Part shown: positions 1 through 7,007 of the stretch, in pieces
Layout of the letters: each line of letters begins with the position of its first letter
How positions within the stretch are numbered: the first letter of the stretch is position 1
DNA from: Nanobdellota archaeon
GTDB lineage: Archaea > Nanobdellota > Nanobdellia > Woesearchaeales > JAHJBD01
Assembly: GCA_018813725.1 (NCBI GenBank)
Contig: JAHJBD010000147.1
Coordinates: forward strand, 1-12,940
Direction: 5' to 3'
DNA: 12,940 bases
Position numbers and translations under genes: made by a program
The notes under the pieces: model-generated
The model's input: only the letters and a program-made list of their open reading frames with translations
The model's database searches: none
Told to the model about the DNA's origin: nothing

Positions 1-946
1 GACTAATGTAACTAAAGCAAAACCCATTTTTGAAGGACATCATCAGCCAAATTTACCTGCAGATTTGGGTTTTTATGATTTAAGAGTTCCTGAAGTTCGT
101 GAAGAGCAAGCTAGATTAGCAAAAGAACATAATATTGAAGGATTTTGTTATTGGCATTATTGGTTTGGTAATGGGAAAAGGATCTTAGAAAGACCATTTA
201 ATGAAGTTCTTAAATCAGGTAAACCTTATTTTCCTTTTTGCCTTGGTTGGGCAAATCAATCCTGGACAGGAATCTGGCATGGGTTAGATGATGAGATTTT
301 GATAAAACAAGAGTATGGTGGACTAGAAGATTACCAAATGCATTTTAATTCTGTTCTTGGTGCTTTTAAGGATAAAAGATATATTACTATTGATGATAAA
401 AAGCTATTCTTAATTTTTAATCCTTCAAATATTCCAAAATTAAACTTATTTATAGACACGTGGCGAAGGATGGCTAAAAAAGAAGGCTTTGACATATTTT
501 TTATGAGCTGTGAATCTAGAAAAAGTTTATTGGGTTGTGGTTTTGATGGGATGATGGACATTTCTTTATTAAATACAGTTATTAATGTACCTTCAATAAG
601 TACTATTTCGAGATGTTTTAGAGTTGTAGATTATTCAGATGTTATTGGGAAAAATTTCAATAATCCATTACAAAAATATGAATATCCTGTTGTAATTCCA
701 AATTGGGATAATACCCCGAGATCAGGAAACAAAGGGGTAGTGATGCATAACTCTAATCCAGGACTATTTAAGAAGATGTTAAAAAAGGCCATTAAACTTA
801 TTAAATCAAGAGATTCGGAACTCAGGTTAATTTTTATAAAATCTTGGAATGAATGGGCTGAAGGCAATTACCTTGAGCCAGACCAAAGGTGGGGAAGAGC
901 ATATTTAGAGGTTTTGAAGGAAGAATTAATAGGTACAGAAAAATGA
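1..946 (+). CDS. WbsX-family glycan biosynthesis protein (glycosyltransferase / GH99-like), 5' partial
   Basis: The reading frame is open from base 2 to the TGA at 944-946 (314 residues visible), so the true start lies upstream of the window; the TTG at 65 is only an internal codon. Family features are clear: an early GHHQPNLPADLGFYDLR segment, then GFCYWHYWF, FCLGWANQSWTGIW, and a C-terminal KSWNEWAEGNYLEPDQRWG block. These are hallmarks of the Glyco_tran_WbsX family found in O-antigen and capsule clusters, which is related in sequence to glycoside hydrolase family 99-like proteins; the precise reaction of this family is not well established. The protein should be cytoplasmic, as no membrane segment is visible. 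The stop overlaps the next start as ATGA, so translation is probably coupled to the downstream sulfotransferase. Sampled composition is very AT-rich (about 28% GC over bases 301-480 by hand count), lower than the minus-strand operon. Confidence 0.88.
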   Translation, partial: TNVTKAKPIFEGHHQPNLPADLGFYDLRVPEVREEQARLAKEHNIEGFCYWHYWFGNGKRILERPFNEVLKSGKPYFPFCLGWANQSWTGIWHGLDDEILIKQEYGGLEDYQMHFNSVLGAFKDKRYITIDDKKLFLIFNPSNIPKLNLFIDTWRRMAKKEGFDIFFMSCESRKSLLGCGFDGMMDISLLNTVINVPSISTISRCFRVVDYSDVIGKNFNNPLQKYEYPVVIPNWDNTPRSGNKGVVMHNSNPGLFKKMLKKAIKLIKSRDSELRLIFIKSWNEWAEGNYLEPDQRWGRAYLEVLKEELIGTEK

Positions 947-1656
947 GCAAAAGGTGTATAATTATACTTGGAATGCACAGAAGCGGAACCTCTTGTATGG
1001 CAGGAGCTCTAAGAATCTGTGGGTTAGATTTTGGTGATAATCTGACCGGAGCATCTTTTTGGAATCCTAAAGGGGAATTTGAGCATAGGGAGATCAATCG
1101 GGTTGATGTTGAAATATTGAAGCATTTGAATTCTAGCTGGGATGATATTAAACCACTACCAGATAATTGGCATAAATCTGAGAATATGATTGACTTTAAG
1201 GCAAGAATTCAGCAAATAATATCAACTGATTTTAAGGAACAGGATATTTTTGCGATTAAAGAACCAAGGATCTCAATATTATTACCACTATATCTGGAGG
1301 TTTTTGAAGCTATAGGGATTGATCCTAATTTTATTATATTGGAGAGAAAGGAAATAGATATAATCAATTCTTTAAAAAAAAGGTACGAGAAAAATATGCA
1401 AAACAAAAACCCACATACATTCTTAGCTATACATCTTTCTGATGAGAAATATTCAATACTGATTAAGAAATATTTGGATAGCATAGATAAGTTTACCAAA
1501 GAAAAGCAAAAAGTCTACGTCGCATTTGAAGATTTGATTAACAGGCCAGAGCAAGTATTAAGAACTATCGATAATATATTAAAGATTAGATTGGCAGAAT
1601 ATCATAAGGTTAGGGATGATATTTTGGAGTTTATTAACCTCAAGAAGGTATGGTAA
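943..1656 (+). CDS. PAPS-dependent sulfotransferase family protein (glycan cluster)
   Basis: 237 residues starting at the ATG that overlaps the previous stop (ATGA); a GTG at 889 gives a longer frame but the extension lies inside the upstream gene and precedes the family's normal N-terminus. The 5'-phosphosulfate loop is ILGMHRSGTS at residues 8-17. KEPR at 106-109 and LERKEIDIINSLKKR at 133-147 match the usual 3'-phosphate-binding region (R...S...R pattern). FEDLINRP follows further on, another common sulfotransferase element. It would transfer the sulfuryl group from PAPS to a hydroxyl or amine, most plausibly on a sugar made by the neighbouring glycosyltransferases. PAPS would come from the CysD/CysN/CysC products encoded at 6428-11259. 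The acceptor cannot be told from sequence. A kinase of similar P-loop shape is less likely because the motif is the sulfotransferase form (H-R-S-G-T-S) rather than a Walker A. Confidence 0.85.
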   Translation: MSKRCIIILGMHRSGTSCMAGALRICGLDFGDNLTGASFWNPKGEFEHREINRVDVEILKHLNSSWDDIKPLPDNWHKSENMIDFKARIQQIISTDFKEQDIFAIKEPRISILLPLYLEVFEAIGIDPNFIILERKEIDIINSLKKRYEKNMQNKNPHTFLAIHLSDEKYSILIKKYLDSIDKFTKEKQKVYVAFEDLINRPEQVLRTIDNILKIRLAEYHKVRDDILEFINLKKVW

Positions 1657-1657
1657 A

Positions 1658-2374
1658 ATGCAAAACGATGCATTATTTTTTCACAAGCCGCACGGATCAC
1701 CTGATGAAGGTATGACACCTGAGATTATTAAGAGATTCGAACACCTATGCAAGGATTTTTTTGATAAAAAGCCTGAGAAACTGACAATTAAAGATGTCAC
1801 TTTCATTACCTATAACAACTCAGGAAAGAAATCTCTGATTGAAAGATGCTATGACCACTGGGGTATTACCAACTACTTTGTATTAGCTAAAGATTACAAA
1901 CCTTGGGATTGGATGGGTAAGGTTAAACCTTTCTTGGATTTCCTAACCGAAGGTAAATGCAAAACAGAGCTTATTGTAGCCACTGACGCAAATGATGTAT
2001 TAATTAAAAATAATCCAAATAGGATCATTGAGTCCTTTAAGAGCTACCAATGCCAACTGCTTTTTTGCAATACAAATTCAAATTGGCCGCCTAATAAAGA
2101 ATTAAATGAATTCGAGAAGTCTAAATACCCAGGATCAAGATACCATAATCATTTGAGTGCCGGTGCCTTAATGGGTACTTCAGATTTTATCCAAGAGATG
2201 CTAGAAAGTATAATCAAAATGCATAAATCAGGTTATTCTATGTTTATACATAAAGGAAAATTTGATGATCAATTGGCATGGAGACACTTACATAAACAGT
2301 ATTATCCCAAGATAAAAATTGATTCCAGATGTAAAATATTTGCCAGATTTGATGAGTTTTTGGAGATAAGCTAA
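1658..2374 (+). CDS. PLOD/procollagen-type glycosyltransferase domain protein
   Basis: 238 residues from the ATG at 1658, one base after the previous stop (TAA-A-ATG). AAGAAGG at 1642-1648 is a suitable ribosome site 9 nt upstream; an in-frame ATG at 1616 would run deep into the previous gene and is less likely. The fold resembles the GT domain of lysyl hydroxylases/glucosyl-galactosyltransferases (PLOD-like): TFITYNN strand near 48-54, KPWDWMGKVKPFLDFL at 81-96, a DxxD metal-site candidate ATDANDVLI at 108-116, LSAGALMG at 166-173, and FDDQLAWR at 202-209. These correspond to the substrate-loop, metal site, xxAG and DDQ elements of that group. It is a soluble domain with no signal or membrane segment. 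It likely adds a hexose to the glycan assembled by this cluster. Donor and acceptor are unknown. The family assignment is from remembered motifs, not a search. Confidence 0.72.
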   Translation: MQNDALFFHKPHGSPDEGMTPEIIKRFEHLCKDFFDKKPEKLTIKDVTFITYNNSGKKSLIERCYDHWGITNYFVLAKDYKPWDWMGKVKPFLDFLTEGKCKTELIVATDANDVLIKNNPNRIIESFKSYQCQLLFCNTNSNWPPNKELNEFEKSKYPGSRYHNHLSAGALMGTSDFIQEMLESIIKMHKSGYSMFIHKGKFDDQLAWRHLHKQYYPKIKIDSRCKIFARFDEFLEIS

Positions 2375-2375
2375 A

Positions 2376-3395
2376 ATGGAATTTAGCGCAAAGGAGATGA
2401 TAGTTGAAAGAGATATAATTCATGTTTCTGGAAAAAGTAAATTGGACACCAGTTCTTCGGAGGTAAATGTAATCTGCCTTGTAAAAGATGGTGGCGATTA
2501 TATAAAACCATTTATTGATTATTATTTCACAATAGGGACCAAGCATGTAGTTTTATTGGACAACAATTCCCAGGATAATTCTCTCACTGGATTTCAATCT
2601 GACCCAAGAATTAGTATATTTCAATGCAATTTGCCATTTAAAGAATTTGAATGCGAAATGAGGAGCTACTTGATAAAGACATTATGCAAAAATAGGTGGT
2701 GTTTAAATGTTGATATTGATGAGTATTTTGATTATCCTCACTCTAATAAGGTCTCACTTAACAATCTCATCGAGTATTTGAAAAATAACTCATACTCTGC
2801 TGTTGTTGCAAATATGCTAGATATGTTCTCGGAGAGAGGGTTAGAATCAATTAAAGGGAGTGAATCAGTCAAGGCAAGATTTAATCACTATGATTTAACA
2901 AATCTTGAAAAGATTGATTATCAAAATAACGGATATTTTGCGCAGCATTTCTCAAAATTTTATGGCCACAATGCAGTATCAAATAAGAATATTCAATTTA
3001 TTCTGGGAGGTATTAGGAAAACTATCTTCAAAGGTGGAAAATTTCTCCTCACAAAGCATCCATTAATATTCATTGACGATAAGATCCAGCCAGTTTCGCA
3101 CCCTCATTTTGTGAACAATGCTCGTTTAGCTGATTTTAGCGCCGTTCTTTTTCATTACAAATTTGTGAAAGGATTTAAAGAAAAGATCAATATGATAATC
3201 AATAATAGGGACGTGCCAAATATTTCAGAGTATGAACTGTATCATAAGCTTTTTGCTTCAGATAGCAAATTCGAATTCAAGCAAGATTCATCAAAGAGGT
3301 TAAATGATGATACACAACTAATTGAAGAAGGGTTTTTGATTACATCAGACGAATATGAAAGGTTTTGTAAGATAATAAATAAAAAAGGATTGTAA
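2376..3395 (+). CDS. Family 2 (GT2/GT92-like) glycosyltransferase
   Basis: 339 residues; the ATG at 2376 follows the previous stop by one base and has a good GGAGAT site at 2362-2367. After a roughly 28-residue non-conserved leader comes the GT-A start EVNVICLVKDGGDYIKPFI (29-47), the nucleotide-binding DNNSQDNS (62-69), and the metal-binding NVDIDEYFDYP (111-121, with D113, D115, E116). This DxDE(Y/F)F arrangement is typical of the Glyco_tranf_2_4/GT92-like group found in polysaccharide clusters. Residues 200-270 contain NGYFAQHFSKF-type and SHPHFV/LFHYKF motifs that also recur in that group. No transmembrane segment is visible, so it is probably a peripheral cytoplasmic enzyme. It is the last gene of the first plus-strand block; 337 non-coding bases follow. 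The sugar transferred cannot be predicted. Confidence 0.85.
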   Translation: MEFSAKEMIVERDIIHVSGKSKLDTSSSEVNVICLVKDGGDYIKPFIDYYFTIGTKHVVLLDNNSQDNSLTGFQSDPRISIFQCNLPFKEFECEMRSYLIKTLCKNRWCLNVDIDEYFDYPHSNKVSLNNLIEYLKNNSYSAVVANMLDMFSERGLESIKGSESVKARFNHYDLTNLEKIDYQNNGYFAQHFSKFYGHNAVSNKNIQFILGGIRKTIFKGGKFLLTKHPLIFIDDKIQPVSHPHFVNNARLADFSAVLFHYKFVKGFKEKINMIINNRDVPNISEYELYHKLFASDSKFEFKQDSSKRLNDDTQLIEEGFLITSDEYERFCKIINKKGL

Positions 3396-3532
3396 ATCAG
3401 GATATGTTAATGAACGATGAACTGGCTTTCTGATTATCTATAAGCCTGCCTGTCCTCAACCTAAGTGTAGAGGTATTGTAGCTCACCATATTAGTCTCAA
3501 ATACTTAGGGATTATATAATTTTGGTCCAGAC

Positions 3533-3548
3533 TGTGACAATGGTCACA
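3533..3548. repeat. Perfect inverted repeat TGTGAC-N4-GTCACA
   Basis: Two perfect 6-base arms around a 4-base centre (TGTGACAATGGTCACA). A third half-site-like TGTGACA lies at 3568-3574, 35 bases on, and a TTGACACA at 3587-3594. Such symmetry suits a dimeric regulator, or could be a small RNA hairpin. It lies about 190 bp upstream of the nearest start codon, far for a classical archaeal repressor site. Confidence 0.4.
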
Positions 3549-3672
3549 ATTCAAGCTTTAAAATGGATGTGACAGCTTTGTAGATATTGACACAAATATG
3601 AACATAACAAAGAAGCCCCCAGCACGCTAATAAAGCCTAACTGATTAATTTTATCGAAATATTATCAGCCAT

Positions 3673-3692
3673 CCAAAATGTATTTATTTTGG
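3673..3692. repeat. Perfect 7-bp inverted repeat just upstream of the TATA box
   Basis: CCAAAAT and ATTTTGG arms flank GTATTT. The repeat ends 12 bases before the TATA-like box at 3705-3714, a natural place for an archaeal activator or for a dimeric repressor interfering with TFB/TBP loading. Being AT-rich it could also be chance, or act as a terminator-like hairpin for the upstream genes, though no clean oligo-T run follows it (AAAAAA does). Confidence 0.35.
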
Positions 3693-3704
3693 GAAAAAAG
3701 CAAG

Positions 3705-3714
3705 ATATATAAAT
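3705..3714 (+). promoter_or_regulatory. Archaeal TATA-like box for the 3733-5461 gene pair
   Basis: ATATATAAAT is preceded by a purine-rich AAAAAAGCAAG stretch that could serve as a BRE. Its core is centred about 24-27 nt upstream of the tandem ATGATG at 3733-3738, which is the usual TATA-to-start-site distance in archaea. The mRNA would therefore begin at or next to the start codon (leaderless). This is inferred from spacing only. Confidence 0.5.
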
Positions 3715-3732
3715 CACTAAATATTTAACTGA

Positions 3733-4590
3733 ATGATGGAAAATATCAAAGAATACAAATGGTTAGGCAAAGTAAAATCGCAATTTCTAGCATGTTCTTC
3801 AGATAAAGAGGTTAGATTCAGAGCATCATCTGGAGGTTTTTGTAAGTCTTTTTTAGTGTTTTTGATAGAAAACAAGATTGTTGACAAAGTTATTATTACT
3901 AGAACAGGACCTCCTGAAAATCCTTTGCAACCAGAAACAATTATCACTAATAATAAATCAGAAATTCTTTCTTCTAGGACCAATTCTGTTTATGCACCTA
4001 CTTCACCATTAGATTGTGTGAAATATTTGTCTAATAACGAAAAATATGCTATTGTAGGCCTAGGGTGCCATATTAAAGCCTTAGACAGATTGCAAAAGAA
4101 AGGCATTGCTAAGAACATTATCCTGAAGATTGGTTTATTTTGTAATCATACGCCTAATATTAAGTTTACAATGGATATTATTCGTAGATTAGGGATTAAA
4201 GAACGTGAAATAAGGAAAATTGAATACAGAGGAAACGGTTGGCCAGGCCAGTTTACTGCTTATCTAAAAGATGGAAGGTCACACTTGTCTATATCTGATT
4301 ATTGGATTAACGATCTCAACAATGGACCACACAAATGCAAGGCTTGCTCAGAACTTTCTGAAAAAGCAAATATTGTTGTAGCTGATCCTTGGGGTCTTGG
4401 TCTTGAGAAAGAAGACAAATTAGGCCAAACGCTTGTAATATGCAGGGATAAGTTATCTGAATCTCTGGTATTTGAATCCTATTCTCAAGGGCATATAGAT
4501 TTGAGAAAGATTCCCTATACTGACTGTATAAAATCCCAATTTGATCACATATCTAAGAAAAAAAGGATTGCACATGAAAAACAAGATTGA
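3733..4590 (+). CDS. Coenzyme F420 hydrogenase/dehydrogenase beta-subunit-like iron-sulfur protein (polysaccharide-cluster type)
   Basis: 285 residues from ATG 3733; the tandem ATG at 3736 is equally possible given the TATA spacing. The FrhB/FdhB signature RASSGGF is at 30-36, GLGCHIKAL at 109-117 (usually GTPCQ-like), GLFCNHTP at 134-141, EYRGNGWPGQF at 164-174, and HKCKACSELSEKANIVVADPWG at 200-221. Cysteines 112, 137, 202 and 205 are the expected ligands of one [4Fe-4S] cluster. The family normally runs 350-400 residues with an N-terminal ferredoxin-like CxxCxxC domain; that domain is absent here, so the protein is a short form. FrhB-like proteins often sit next to polysaccharide pyruvyl transferases in capsule clusters, as here, where the downstream gene overlaps by 17 bases. 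Its role in glycan synthesis is not established. A redox step on a nucleotide sugar or glycan is my inference; no other hydrogenase subunit is nearby. Confidence 0.82.
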   Translation: MMENIKEYKWLGKVKSQFLACSSDKEVRFRASSGGFCKSFLVFLIENKIVDKVIITRTGPPENPLQPETIITNNKSEILSSRTNSVYAPTSPLDCVKYLSNNEKYAIVGLGCHIKALDRLQKKGIAKNIILKIGLFCNHTPNIKFTMDIIRRLGIKEREIRKIEYRGNGWPGQFTAYLKDGRSHLSISDYWINDLNNGPHKCKACSELSEKANIVVADPWGLGLEKEDKLGQTLVICRDKLSESLVFESYSQGHIDLRKIPYTDCIKSQFDHISKKKRIAHEKQD

Positions 4591-5461
4591 AATTTTAACA
4601 TGGTACTGGATACCTGACCTTGAGAATAAAACCCAACTCAATTTTGGAGAGCACATTACACCAATTCTATTGGAAAAGTTTGGTTATATGCCAATAGCAT
4701 ACCAAGATGCTGAATCTAAAGGTAACCTGAAAAAGTACAAGGAGTGCATTTTTGTCATAGGATCAGAGTTCCACAAGGCAAAAATTGATCAGATTGAGAT
4801 TGACCGGATTCTAATATGGGGACAGGGCAAAGGTAGAGTGGGTGACAAGTTTGAACTTAGACTAAATGACACACCATACTCAGAAAGGATTAAAGTTTTT
4901 GCAGTGCGGGGGCCACACACAATAAGGCAATTATTCCTTAAGAAATCCACTCCTACAGGTGATCCAGGATTTCTGATGCCCATTTTTTTTCAATTAACAA
5001 GGATACCTTCTAAAGATGTTTTATACGCACCTAACCATTCCAATAGGATTGATATTGACAGGAAGGTTAAAGAGATAGGAGCCAACTGCTTTTTTGATGT
5101 TATTATCCATAAAAAGTTTTACTGGACAGAACTAAAAAAGCTTGTGAATGCAAAATTTGTCTTAACTAATTCTATGCATGTAGCCATTATTCGCCATGCT
5201 TACCGTGCACCATGGGCATTATGCCTTCCAAAAGGTGACATTCTTGATATGCCTGATAAGTGGAAGGATGTAATGGAATTCCTAGGGATAGAACATCAAT
5301 TCAAAGTTGTTAAGAATATGCAGGAAGGCTTATCGTGGTGGAATGAAGTAAAATCACAGCCAATTCCAAGTATGTTACCTATGCTTAATGCATTCCCATA
5401 TAAAATAATTAATAAAGAGGCATTAGAGATCATAGAAAAGTATAAAAAAACATTTGAGTGA
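4574..5461 (+). CDS. Polysaccharide pyruvyl transferase family protein
   Basis: 295 residues. I chose the ATG at 4574 because AAGGA at 4563-4567 sits 6 nt upstream and the protein then starts with the family-like MKNKIEILTWYW; a TTG at 4541 would add eleven residues. The gene overlaps the end of the FrhB-like gene by 17 bases, so both are one unit. Motifs of PF04230 type are visible in order: NFGEHITPILLEKFGY (about 23-38), FVIGSEFHKA (about 60-69), IWGQGKG, KVFAVRGPHTIRQL, TGDPGFLMP, and NAKFVLTNSMHVAIIRHAY, the last corresponding to the conserved (S/N)xxHxxIxA helix. Characterised members move pyruvate from phosphoenolpyruvate to a sugar, giving an acidic ketal. Substrate is unknown. A related use in this family is sugar transfer without pyruvate, so the pyruvyl activity is likely, not certain. 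Last plus-strand gene before the convergent sulfation operon. Confidence 0.82.
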   Translation: MKNKIEILTWYWIPDLENKTQLNFGEHITPILLEKFGYMPIAYQDAESKGNLKKYKECIFVIGSEFHKAKIDQIEIDRILIWGQGKGRVGDKFELRLNDTPYSERIKVFAVRGPHTIRQLFLKKSTPTGDPGFLMPIFFQLTRIPSKDVLYAPNHSNRIDIDRKVKEIGANCFFDVIIHKKFYWTELKKLVNAKFVLTNSMHVAIIRHAYRAPWALCLPKGDILDMPDKWKDVMEFLGIEHQFKVVKNMQEGLSWWNEVKSQPIPSMLPMLNAFPYKIINKEALEIIEKYKKTFE

Positions 5462-5662
5462 TTAATTTATTGTTATGCATTGTACACCCAGTATAGTGGA
5501 AGTCCCTTTTAGAGGATAATTAGTTAACATATTTTCTTAGGTTGATAATCTTTTATTCATGGATTAATAGCCAATGACAAATAGAATGTGCAATAATTAT
5601 TTCTGATTATAATATAACAAGTTTTTTATCCAGGATTCACAACCCCATAAACTTTTTGTTAA
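5462..5662. other. Convergent intergenic spacer
   Basis: About 200 bp between the stops of the pyruvyl transferase (plus) and cysQ (minus). No gene or strong hairpin is visible. A T6 run at 5622-5627 could end plus-strand transcripts in the archaeal oligo-T manner. No comparable T-run close to the cysQ stop was seen on the minus strand. Both calls are weak. Confidence 0.4.
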
Positions 5663-6418
5663 TTATCTCACAACAAACCAACCATTCAACAGATTCTCCT
5701 TATTATATTTTAGAACCTCTTTGGTATGATAATCATATACGTTCTTACCAGCAAATTTGACAACAGCATGCGCTGCAGCTGTATCCCATTCCATTGTAGG
5801 TGCCAACCGTGGATACATGTCAGCAGTGCCATCAGCAACCAAACACAGCTTTAGTGCAGAGCCAGAAGTGATCATCTCAACTTCCTTATCCTTCTTCAGT
5901 TCATTAACCAGATCCTGTGTCTCCTTTGAGAAATGTGACCTGCTAACAACCAACACCAGCTTATCAGAAGGTTTTTTTGCACATATCCTAAAAGGTGGAC
6001 CATCACCTTCCTGCTTAAAACTCCCCTCCTCATCGCCATAATAAAGTAAATTCTTAGCAGGAGCATAAACTACCCCCAAGACAGGCAAACCATCCTTCAC
6101 CAACCCAATATTGACAGTGAACTCCCCATTCCGTTTAACAAACTCTTTAGTTCCATCAAGTGGATCAACCAGCCATATACAGTGCCAATCCTTACGGACA
6201 GAATACGGCTCATCTTCCTTTTCCTCGCTAAGTATAGGGATTGAAGGATATGAATGCTTTAAACTGGCAATGATCATCCTTTCAGACGCAAGGTCTGCTT
6301 CAGTCAAAGGAGATTTATCCGCCTTAATTTCAACAGAGAAATCCTCTGAATATATCTTCATGACTGCATCGCCAGCTTTCTTGGCAATCTCAATGATTTT
6401 TTGAATATCTATTTTCAT
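5663..6418 (-). CDS. cysQ: 3'(2'),5'-bisphosphate nucleotidase CysQ (PAP phosphatase)
   Basis: 251 residues, the normal CysQ length. It belongs to the Mg-dependent, lithium-sensitive inositol-monophosphatase superfamily: KSPLTEAD at 35-42, SEE at 64-66, the metal-site WLVDPLDGTKEF at 82-93, SGSALKLCLVADGTADMYPR at 185-204, and EWDTAAAHA at 210-218. CysQ-type enzymes hydrolyse PAP, the product left after sulfotransfer, to AMP; PAP otherwise inhibits sulfotransferases. Last gene of the operon. TGAGGATAGATTATG links it to cysC: the GAGG ribosome site (6429-6426) overlaps the cysC stop and lies 7 nt from the start. An inositol monophosphatase is the alternative, but the position behind cysC and two sulfotransferases argues strongly for PAP removal. 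Confidence 0.92.
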   Translation of the reverse strand: MKIDIQKIIEIAKKAGDAVMKIYSEDFSVEIKADKSPLTEADLASERMIIASLKHSYPSIPILSEEKEDEPYSVRKDWHCIWLVDPLDGTKEFVKRNGEFTVNIGLVKDGLPVLGVVYAPAKNLLYYGDEEGSFKQEGDGPPFRICAKKPSDKLVLVVSRSHFSKETQDLVNELKKDKEVEMITSGSALKLCLVADGTADMYPRLAPTMEWDTAAAHAVVKFAGKNVYDYHTKEVLKYNKENLLNGWFVVR

Positions 6419-6427
6419 AATCTATCC

Positions 6428-7006
6428 TCATTGCAATTTACATAAATAATCATAAACCCTACTAACACACTCTTCAACACTTAACCTGTCGCTATCCACA
6501 ACAATCTCAGCATTAAGAGGTTCTTCATAAGGTGCAGAAACACCTGTAAAATCTGGAATCTCACCATTTCTAGCTTTCACATATAGCCCTTTAGGATCCC
6601 TTTTCTCACACTCATCAATTGAGCACTTAACAAAAACCTCAATAAAATGTTTACCAAGTAAAGACCTGACCTTATCCCTGTCCTTCTTATACGGAGAGAT
6701 AAAAGACACAATAGTAATTACCGCAGCATCAACAAACAGTCTGCCAACTTCACCGATGCGCCTGATATTCTCCTCCCTATCAGCTGCACCAAACCCAAGG
6801 TCTGAATTAAGCCCATGACGGATATTATCCCCATCAAGGATATAACAAAGCTTACCTTCAGCCATCAGCTTTTTCTGCAACCCAGAAGCGATAGTGGACT
6901 TACCGCTCCCACTTAACCCAGTAAACCACAAAAGAACAGCCTTCTGGCCCAATAATTTCTCCCTACCCTTTTTCCCAATCCCATGATCATGCCAGGTTAT
7001 GTTCAT
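6428..7006 (-). CDS. cysC: Adenylylsulfate kinase CysC (APS kinase)
   Basis: 192 residues with every expected motif: LLWFTGLSGSGKSTIA with a perfect Walker A (GLSGSGKS, 30-37), LDGDNIRHGLNSDLGF (57-72), ADREENIRRIGEV (75-87), FISPYKKDRD (102-111), and the substrate lid KGLYVKARNGEIPDFTGVSAPYEEP (139-163). It phosphorylates APS at the 3' position with ATP to give PAPS, in the cytoplasm. The ATG follows the stop of the upstream sulfotransferase by a single base (TGA-C-ATG), so translation is coupled. Since the APS-kinase-like domain fused to CysN is degenerate, this stand-alone enzyme is probably the only working APS kinase of the locus. The short N-terminal segment (NITWHDHGIGKKGREKLLGQK) matches the usual CysC leader and supports the start. 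Confidence 0.96.
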   Translation of the reverse strand: MNITWHDHGIGKKGREKLLGQKAVLLWFTGLSGSGKSTIASGLQKKLMAEGKLCYILDGDNIRHGLNSDLGFGAADREENIRRIGEVGRLFVDAAVITIVSFISPYKKDRDKVRSLLGKHFIEVFVKCSIDECEKRDPKGLYVKARNGEIPDFTGVSAPYEEPLNAEIVVDSDRLSVEECVSRVYDYLCKLQ

Positions 7007-7007
7007 G

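Larger units (their letters stand above)
3396..3732. other. Intergenic spacer with two inverted repeats and a promoter
   Basis: No frame in this 337-bp stretch supports a protein; the only ATG-initiated frames I followed close after about 10 codons. The first third (to about 3500) shows nothing clear beyond a weak long-loop pairing of AATCAG (3395-3400) with CTGATT (3430-3435). It then contains the perfect palindrome TGTGAC-AATG-GTCACA (3533-3548), a second copy of TGTGACA at 3568-3574, the hairpin CCAAAAT-GTATTT-ATTTTGG (3673-3692), and a TATA-like box at 3705-3714. The stretch separates two groups of glycan genes on the same strand and most likely carries the end of one transcription unit and the promoter/operator of the next. 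It could also be a degraded gene or an insertion scar, but no recognisable remnant was seen. Confidence 0.7.

Noticed and set aside
889..942. GTG start extending the first sulfotransferase by 18 residues
   Set aside because: The extension lies inside the WbsX gene, and the ATGA overlap at 943 puts the P-loop at its usual distance from the N-terminus.
3533..3548. Match to the bacterial CRP consensus TGTGA-N6-TCACA
   Set aside because: The promoters and gene content point to an archaeon, where CRP-type regulation of this kind is not expected; it is kept only as a palindrome of unknown use.
3733..4590. Pseudogene reading of the short FrhB-like gene
   Set aside because: The frame is intact, its cluster cysteines and signature motifs are present, it has its own promoter, and it is translationally overlapped with the next gene.
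5622..5627. Strong terminator at the convergent spacer
   Set aside because: Only a T6 run about 160 nt after the stop and no stable hairpin; too weak for a separate terminator feature.
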